A program made the position numbers and the translations under genes. Under the pieces are notes generated by a model. That model did not search any database. It was not told the DNA's origin and worked only from the letters and a program-made list of their open reading frames with translations. A stretch of 64,000 bases of DNA, taken from the NCBI GenBank assembly GCA_038503075.1, contig JBCAML010000017.1, forward strand, positions 496,001 to 560,000, given 5' to 3'. Numbering within the stretch: position 1 is the stretch's first letter; each line of letters begins with the position of its first letter. This stretch comes from Gyromitra esculenta (taxonomy: Eukaryota > Ascomycota > Pezizomycetes > Pezizales > Discinaceae). Shown piece after piece: positions 57,050 through 64,000 of this stretch.

Positions 57050-60000
57050 TTATTTGTTCACCAAGGTTCCGGTGGTGCGGCTACCATCGTTCTCTGCCGT
57101 TTTGATCAAGCCGCGGTTCTTCAATTCTGCAAAAACCTCATCATTCCTCATAGTTTCGTCTTTTCGATACTCGAGACCATCGAGCTCCTTCATTCTCGGA
57201 CATCTCCGGCCTATCGTAATTTCGTAGGTCCTCCTCAAGACTGCAGAGTCTATGTCTAGCTGTGCTTGGAAGGTACGATCGTCATTCGTGTCACCGGACA
57301 GCATGGTGAATGGGTCTTTAGGATACTCGTCAGGCTCCTCCGAATCGGAGAAAGATTTGCGTATTGAGGAAGGAGGATAGAAGCCAATAGTGAGAGGATT
57401 CATTCTGGAACATTCGTAATACTTATCAGTAAAATATAACTTCATCGCCCGGAACACCCCGAAACAGCTCTGAACCACAGGCCGACTAGACAATATTTGG
57501 AATACGAGGCCTGCGGTCAATGAATCAAACTTCGGACTATGCCTGATCTGGAAGGATCTAGCATTGATTTGATTCCTTGGGTACAGGCCTCCTTTTTCCA
57601 GAAAGCTTCGGGAAGGATGACCGGGAAGATCACCGTGGATCCAGAAGCTTAAATCGGTGGAGACAGCGGAGAGAGGGAGGGAGGGAGGGAGGGAGGGAAG
57701 GAGGAAGGAGTGGGTATCTACCTCAAATCCAAGTAACTCAGCGATGGAAAGTATCCCAGTACCGCAGCAATCTTCTTCACACTCTTAACCCTATTTCCCA
57801 CCAACAAAAGCTTCTTCAGCCGGACAATCCCAAGCAGGGGCCTTAGATCCGAGATCGCATTGTTGTTCAAATTTAAAACCCTCGTATTGCTAACCAGGTA
57901 CCCAAAGTCCTTTGGCAGGGTTGTCAGCTGCGCCGAAGCAAGCTCTAAGTACTGCAGATTTAGGAAATCGAGTTTGAGGCTAAGGTTCCTCAGAGGGTTT
58001 CCAGAAAGGTAGATTTTCCGTGCTTCATACATGCGCTCGAATTTGAGCGTGCATTCCCGGCCATCGTGTTCTTGCTCGCGGGCCGAAATGGCATCCAAGT
58101 GCTTCGCCCGAGTGAGTCCCTCGATGCCACGTAAACGATTGTTGTCCATATAGAGGATCCGGAGATTTGGGAACTGCGACACGTCAAAAGTTTCGAAGTA
58201 ATTCTGTGTGAGCTTTATGCAGCGAACGGTGTCGAGTTTTGTCCCTGTTGGGATGTTGAGGCTTTCTAGGTTGTTTTGATCCAGATTGAGATTAATCAAG
58301 GCAGGAAGCCTCTCAATCCCAGAAACAGTATCGATATCGTTTCCTCTGAGATCCAACTCCGTGAGTCGATTCCTATCAAAAACATCAAAACATCATTAGC
58401 CCAACCAACCTCACCAACGAAGGAAAAAAGGAAATTCTCCTCCCCCCCCCCCTTCCCAAACATACATTGTAGCATTTTCAAAGTTCACCTCCACAAGTCT
58501 ATTTCTCCTCGCCCTTAACAAACTTAGTCCATCCATCCCCAACACGCCATCAATATTCTCAATAACATTATCATCGGCCTTGATCTCCCTAAGATGTCTA
58601 AGGCCCCTCAGCCCATCCAGATTCTCGAGCCCATTCCTACTGACATCCAAATACTGCAAATTGACCAAATGCCCCCAATGCGTGAGCCCACTCAAGCAGT
58701 TACCCATGACCTTCAAGTCCCTCAGGGTCTCTGACACGCCCGACAGCTGCCCCAGTTCATTATTGCTCACATCCAGCTCTTCCACCCTCGGCATCCAGTC
58801 ATTCAGCGTAAACAGTGTCTCAACCTTGCGTCCACTCAGGTTAAGCACCTTCATATGATCCCAGTACGGCTCATACGGCTCCACGTCCGTGAGGCATTTG
58901 AGCAGATTATCCCTGGCGATAGAGAAACTCTCCTCGATCGCCTTTGTTCCCGCCGCCGAGCGGCCGCGGCGGGTGGCAAAGAAGGAGAGTTCGAGATTGA
59001 TCAGAGCTTCCGTGGTCTCAAACTGGTAGGAGAGATCGGCCAGGGGCGTCAGCTGGAAGGACAAATCCCGTCGATCCCGCGTTTTTCTGGTTGCAGACAA
59101 CTCCATGCTGGTTGCTGAAACCTTGCTCAGGAACGGCGAGTGGAGCGGTGTCAATGCGCTGCTAAGGCTGATCCGGCTCAACTCCCGTTGGATGTCCTGT
59201 AGAGCGGGAGAGGGCGGGAGATGATCGTCTTCCTCCTCCTCCGTGATCCTGGATATAGGCCGGCCGATAAATGACTTTGCGCCACTAGATCTCCGTCTGG
59301 CTGCTCCTCGATACGTGCCTCCAGATGCAAACGTTCTCGAAGTATTCCTCCGCGGCTGTCTCAAAGACCCATGCTCAAGAAACCCATCGATCCCACCATC
59401 GGTATCTGCACCCTCGTCGCTCCACAACACCGGCAGGTCCGCCGGACTCGACGGTGCCGTTGTCTGTCTCAACAAGCTCGCGGAAGTATTCGGGGAAGAA
59501 TAATCCTCCGCATAGCTATTCCGCGTACGTCTGAGCGGCTCCGAACTCTTGACTCCGCCCTCTGCCCTGGCAACTTCCTGCTCCTCATATTCATCGTCTT
59601 CGTGTTTATCCACCACTTTTCCTTTATTCTCCTCGCTCCCATAACTTGTCGTCCTTGTCTCCGCGCCAGATCCAGGTCTGGTAGACTGTGTGCTCCTCTC
59701 GCTCCCACTGCCCACCGTAGAACGTCCTCTCTCTCCTTCCGCATCGCCATCATCTGCCCCACCACTCTCATCACCGAACCAATGCTGGCGATCCCACGTC
59801 TCATCGCCAACACCATCCTCCTCGTCCTCCTCGTCAATATCCAATACCACCCTACTACTCCTCCACAGCCCGCTCTTCTCCCTATCGCTCGCCATCCCCT
59901 CCCAATTCTTCCTCGCCAGTTCCAGCGCGCGCGCTTCCTCCTGCGAATCAACAGAGAGGTCCGATATCCCAATAAACGGATCAGAGTCCTCTATCTTCAG

Positions 60001-63000
60001 TAGCACGCTAGGCTCCTCCTTTTCAGGGCTGAGTGATCTAGATCTAGATCTGTCACGCTTGACCCATGCCATTTTCCCCTTATCGAATGTCATCTCCCCC
60101 ATATTCTTCTTCGCCAGATGATGGCCCATGACGCCATCGTCGGGAGTGATAACCTCAACTGCGGAAGCGCGGCTCCTGTGGGAGCCTGTTGAAGCCTGTG
60201 TTTTGATCGTATCCTGTTTGCCGCCGTCGAAGCTGCTGCCAGCCTCACTCGGTCGCTCGTTGATCCCTTCCATAGTCGTGACCTGTATCCTTGGTAGTCG
60301 TTGTTGCTCCACCTCGTTCCTAAGCGGACTATTTGCCACCAGACTCCCGCCCGCGCCCCTGCCGGCGGGGGACGTCATAACGCTGTGCTCGTCGTAGTAA
60401 CTGCTGCCGTCGTCCTCGCTCGCGAATCCGCCCCTGATGCCGCGCCCGCGGATCCGGTTCATGACCGCGTCTGCCTGGTCGAGGAAATCCTGCGTGGTGA
60501 CGCTCCCCTTCCGTACTGTTTCCGGCTGCATTGGGCTCGAAATCTCGAATGCTTCCCCTTCCATTCCGTCTCCCTTGCTTCCGCTGAATACGATCGCGTC
60601 CCCTCGCTTCAGCGGGCTGATTTTGGATTTCTGCGGCGGCGACGCTTTGATCGAGCCGCCGCTGCCGTAGTTACGTCTCAGCACGGGGACTTTACGGCCC
60701 TTGCCTCTAGTTGCGGAGCTCTTCCCAGGCGTACCCCCTCCTCCATCCGTCACTCGCCTTCTCGACGGAGTCATGGGCGCGTCCTCCTGCAATGCAGCAG
60801 TATCGCTCCGTACCCGGTTCAAATACCGTGCTTGCTCCGGCATCGGCGGCGGCGGACTATCGGTTCGCGAAGTGTGCTGATATGCGCCATTCGTATTCCT
60901 TCTGATCCTCTTTGGCGTGCGTTCCTTCAGCGGGCTCTGTGGCGCCTCAACCCCGTCTGCAACCGCTGTTTCGTCGCTCCGCCACCTCCTATGCTTCCTA
61001 TATCCATCGGCTAATCCACGCTGCGGGGAGGCTTCCGGCGCACTAGCATGTCGGTGGGCACTCGTCGGCCGGGCCGATACCGGGCGTGTCGCGGAGGTGA
61101 GCGTGAGCCGTGATTTCAGCTTGAGCTGTCTTGATGGGCTCTTAGCTTTCTCTTGCTTCCGCGCCAGCTTTTCTAGACGGTTAACAACAATGCTGCCGCC
61201 GGAGAACGAAGCGTCTGTTTCCTGCTCCGAGACATCAAGGTCCTCTGACTCGCCGCGCTCCTTTTCCGGAACTTGTAGATTCTGCGGTGATGAATGTTCG
61301 AGAACGCTGACCTCCAGCTCACCGAGCCGCTTCGTGAGTCGTTCGTTCGTATATGTATCGTAGAAGCTCGCAAACAGCTTCAACGGGCTTCCCGAGGACC
61401 TAGCTTCGACCCTTGACTGCTCTCTACTCTGCGCCGGCGGCGTTCGCGGCACGGGTGACATCTGGTGTCGGAATACCTGCGGGGTAAAAAACGGATCTTC
61501 CCGTTCATCGGGACTCAGAGATTCTTGACGGTGGGTAGGGAGGCGGTGGTGATGGTGCGATTTTACCGGACTCTTCGGCGCGTCTTTATGGCGGCGGATA
61601 TTATCCAGGATGCTATTCCCTGCACCAGCCATCTCACCTTGTGGCGGGAGACTAGGCGCTGGTCTTTTCGACGGGCTTACGCTGGACGGGACTTGTCCGG
61701 CGGGCAGGAATGGGGACGCAAGCATTGGGTTCTGCCGTTGGTAGTCGTGGTCATCCTGTTTATTGGGGCTCGTAAACGGACTTCCCAACTCCCCGCTGCT
61801 ACCATCTAGATAGCTCGCGTCGTAGTCGTCGGAGCCGTCAAGATAGCTAGGCCCTTCTTCTTCGCGCGATAGGTTATATCGTAGTATCGGCGGACTCGAC
61901 GGATAAACCGAGCTTTCACCTTCCTGTAGACTTCGTCTCCTCTCCTTGGAGCCTGTGGGCGGCGCCGAGACCATTTCACCGACAATATCATTGGCCTCTG
62001 AGTCTGTGTCCTCCAGCAGCCCAATGGGGGAATATACCTCGTAGTGACCAGCCAGCGTGCTACCGATTCCGGGGGAACTGGATTCTTGCGTCAGTGGCTC
62101 TTTGAGCAGCTTGAGACGATCGACGATTATAGAGCTGATGTTCTCGTCCCGCAAGATCGAGTCGCTGCTCTTGTAGTTGTGGTTGTGGTTGTGGCCGATC
62201 CGGATGCTGCTCCAGCGCTCGTTGGCCCGTAGGTTTTCGCTCAGCGTCGAGTGGTTTAGGTTTTTTAGGACATCGCTGGATACAGATACTTCTTGTGGTT
62301 CGGGCGGCGTGATCGTGGAACGGGTATTCGAGCCGATATCGGCGTAGCGCTCCGCCCTCCGCTTCCCTTTCTTCTCGGCGGGGGATGTGGAGGACGATGG
62401 GATGGAAGAGGCGGAGGAGGATTTCCGGTGGCTGATCGATTGGCGCAGCTTTGAGATCTGGCGGGGGTGTGGAGCGGGAGCAGTAGTTTTTGTTGTTGTT
62501 GTTGTGGTGGTGGTAAGTGATGTAGTCGATTTACGGCGGAGATGTGAGGAGCTGAAGTGAAGACGACGTTCCTCTTTCAGCGCTGCTATCAGTGGTCGCG
62601 GCGAACTAGTAGGCATCGGGAGAGAGGAGCGATATTTCGATATTGGTGTCTTCTCCCGTTCCTCCTGCGGCAGCGGCGGTGTATAACCCTCCTTCTCATC
62701 ATCACCATCATCATCATCCTGCGGCAGCGGCGGTGTATAATCCTCATCATCATCACCATCATCATCCTCCTCTTCCAGCTCCCTCCGCTGCGGCACCGGC
62801 AATGGCCTCTTCTCCGGCTGCCGCACCACCTCTTCCCTCCGCGGGATCCCTAGCGCCCCACTCGGCCCAATCGTTGGCGGGCGAAACATACACTCCAGCC
62901 GCATAGGAGTAAACAGATCCTTCCCGCCCGGCGCGCCAAAGTCCTCCATGACCATCCGCTTCCATTCGGGCGTGCCCCCTCTGCTGGCCTTCCTGATATT

Positions 63001-63201
63001 CTCGGTGCCAGCATCACTCGGCGAGTCCGAGTCCCGCGACGGGCGGCGATTCGTCGTCGACGTGGACTCGTGCAGGATGCGGGTGGTGCCGGCGGAGAGG
63101 GACGAGCGCTGGGTGCCGGACAGCGTGGGTATGGCGGCGGGGGAAGAGCGGGGCTGGGAGATCCAGTCCTCGTCCAGTGAGTCGGCCCAAGGGTCTGACA
63201 T
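57050..63201 (-). CDS. cdc11: Cdc11/Nud1-type LRR scaffold of the septation initiation network
   Basis: Cdc11 (Nud1 in budding yeast, SnaD-like in Aspergillus) is the spindle-pole-body scaffold that recruits the Spg1/Sid or MEN kinases to trigger septation. Exons 58466-63201, 57722-58372 and 57404 to 57050 join in frame to about 1913 aa. The N-terminus, SDPWADSLDEDWISQPRSSP, is the conserved short motif seen in filamentous orthologs. About 1400 disordered, Ser/Pro-rich residues with many SP/TP sites follow, consistent with heavy mitotic phosphorylation. Leucine-rich repeats begin at about residue 1480 (VLNLSGRKVETLFTLND, LDVSNNELGQL, LQYLDVSRNGLENLDGL) and run across exon 2 (LTELDLRGNDIDTV, LRILYMDNNRLRGIEGL, RVLNLNNNAISDL). 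Exon 3 supplies NPLTIGFYPP and the capping region. Intron 2 is unusually long (about 318 bp) and contains a GGGA-type microsatellite. Confidence 0.9.
57669..57704. repeat. GGGA microsatellite in cdc11 intron 2
   Basis: A run of GGGA units followed by GGAAGGAGGAAGG on the plus strand. It is intronic in the cdc11 model, so length change would be tolerated. Confidence 0.7.
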
Positions 63202-64000
63202 TGTGGGGGGGGTGTGGGGGGCGTGTCGTCGTGGGCGTCGTTGGCGTCGTTGGCGCCGTGGGTATCGTGGGTATCGTAGTTCGTGACCAGGGAGCTAGCT
63301 GCAGTGCAGTATTTGAGTCAGTGGGTTTGACGTCTTTTTATATTGTTTAATATTATTTATTTATCTGGATCAGCGGGAGGACAGCCGTGCACAGGGCATA
63401 TACCTCTATTTTTAGGAGTCGATTATCGTGGATGGTGGCGGCGGCGGTGGTGGTGGAGGTGGAGGTGGAGGTGAGGTGGAGGTGGAGGTTCGTGAGGTGG
63501 AGGTCTATCGCGAACGTCACAGGAAGCCGTTGGGCAGGCAGAAAGGAACGTTATTCTTACTTCTCCTTCTCCTTCTCCTTCTCCTTCTTTTCTTCCAGAG
63601 AGAGAGAGAGAGAGAATGGACAGACAGAAGACTAAGGGCCCATGGACTTCAGCGTAATTTCCAATGCAGCAATTACATGTAATCGACACTTGTGCGGGAG
63701 AGACGCGTGCGAGGTGGCAGCCCGAACAGGCAAGGAAAGCCCTCTGCTCTGTTTGTGGTGATCGCCCCTGGGGCTCGTTGCTGCAGTAACCGCGCAGTCC
63801 CAGTGGTTCTCTGTTCCATCGCTGTCTCTAGGCTGCTCCGTCCAGCCTGTCGCGCTGCCATGGGAGTGAATGGACAGACACGCGTGTTTCTCGCCCGCTG
63901 CCGCCATTCAGTGTCCGTGTTCGACGTGTCTCACCCGCGATCCCAGCCCGTGATCTCGCGAATCTCACCCGCCAGGCTTGTTTGTTTTCCACCCTCCTCT
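63202..64000. promoter_or_regulatory. Upstream region of cdc11
   Basis: About 800 bp to the window edge. It contains GGC/GGT/GGA trinucleotide runs (63434-63490), a CTTCTC run (63557-63590), an (AG)8-type run (about 63597-63615) and a TACATGTA palindrome at 63674. Short frames here are products of those repeats. A gene could begin beyond the edge. Confidence 0.5.
63434..63616. repeat. Microsatellite cluster
   Basis: Three separate simple repeats lie close together: GGCGGC/GGTGGAGGT, CTTCTC and AGAG. The strand asymmetry changes twice, from purine to pyrimidine and back to purine. Confidence 0.85.

Noticed and set aside
59371..61363. Several 140-237-codon plus-strand frames
   Set aside because: Antisense shadows of the single long cdc11 exon.
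1..64000. CRISPR array or bacterial operon features
   Set aside because: The genes are intron-bearing and fungal; the tandem repeats seen are minisatellites without unique equal-length spacers.

Overview
The window looks like a chromosome segment of a filamentous ascomycete (Pezizomycotina). Protein genes are split by short introns (mostly 50-150 bp, GT...AG, several with CTRAC-like branch sites). The recognisable products are fungal orthologs: Eme1, Upf3, Sit4/PP6, Sam35, Mch1, Tbf1, Cdc11/Nud1 and a Pezizomycotina-type WD40 scaffold. Short introns and gene-poor, repeat-rich tracts would fit Pezizomycetes, but that placement is inference. All exon joins below were made by hand from reading frame, splice motifs and remembered family conservation. 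No search was run.

Layout. (1) 1-15.5 kb is an accessory, element-rich zone. It carries three dispersed members of a small four-exon gene family (142-780, 4361-5028, 9283-9896, all minus; the middle one intact, the outer two frameshifted in exon 2). It also holds one BTB/POZ gene (11179-12666) and about a dozen non-autonomous inverted-repeat elements, including a pogo-type MITE with perfect 25-bp termini and TA target duplication nested inside an older element. (2) 15.5-34.9 kb is a housekeeping block: eme1 (+), minisatellites, upf3 (-), sit4 (+, divergent from upf3), sam35 (-), a hypothetical gene with a 39-bp repeat and an in-frame stop (-), mch1 (+) and tbf1 (-). (3) 34.9-46.5 kb is an 11.7-kb tract with no gene I can support, holding simple repeats and GGCCGATTTT-type palindromes. 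(4) 46.5-64 kb has the WD40 protein (+), a seven-TM receptor-like protein (-) and the spindle-pole scaffold cdc11/nud1 (-).

The core genes act in unrelated cell functions: crossover resolution, nonsense-mediated decay, PP2A-like phosphatase signalling, mitochondrial beta-barrel assembly, carboxylate/MFS transport, telomere/TTAGGG binding and septation signalling. They do not form a pathway cluster.

The most unusual content is the four-exon DGxxYW / WHxDxxGN gene family on the left, the density and nesting of inverted-repeat elements around it, an in-frame 372-bp tandem duplication in the disordered part of Eme1, and at least 11 perfect copies of the palindrome TACATGTA, nearly all intergenic.
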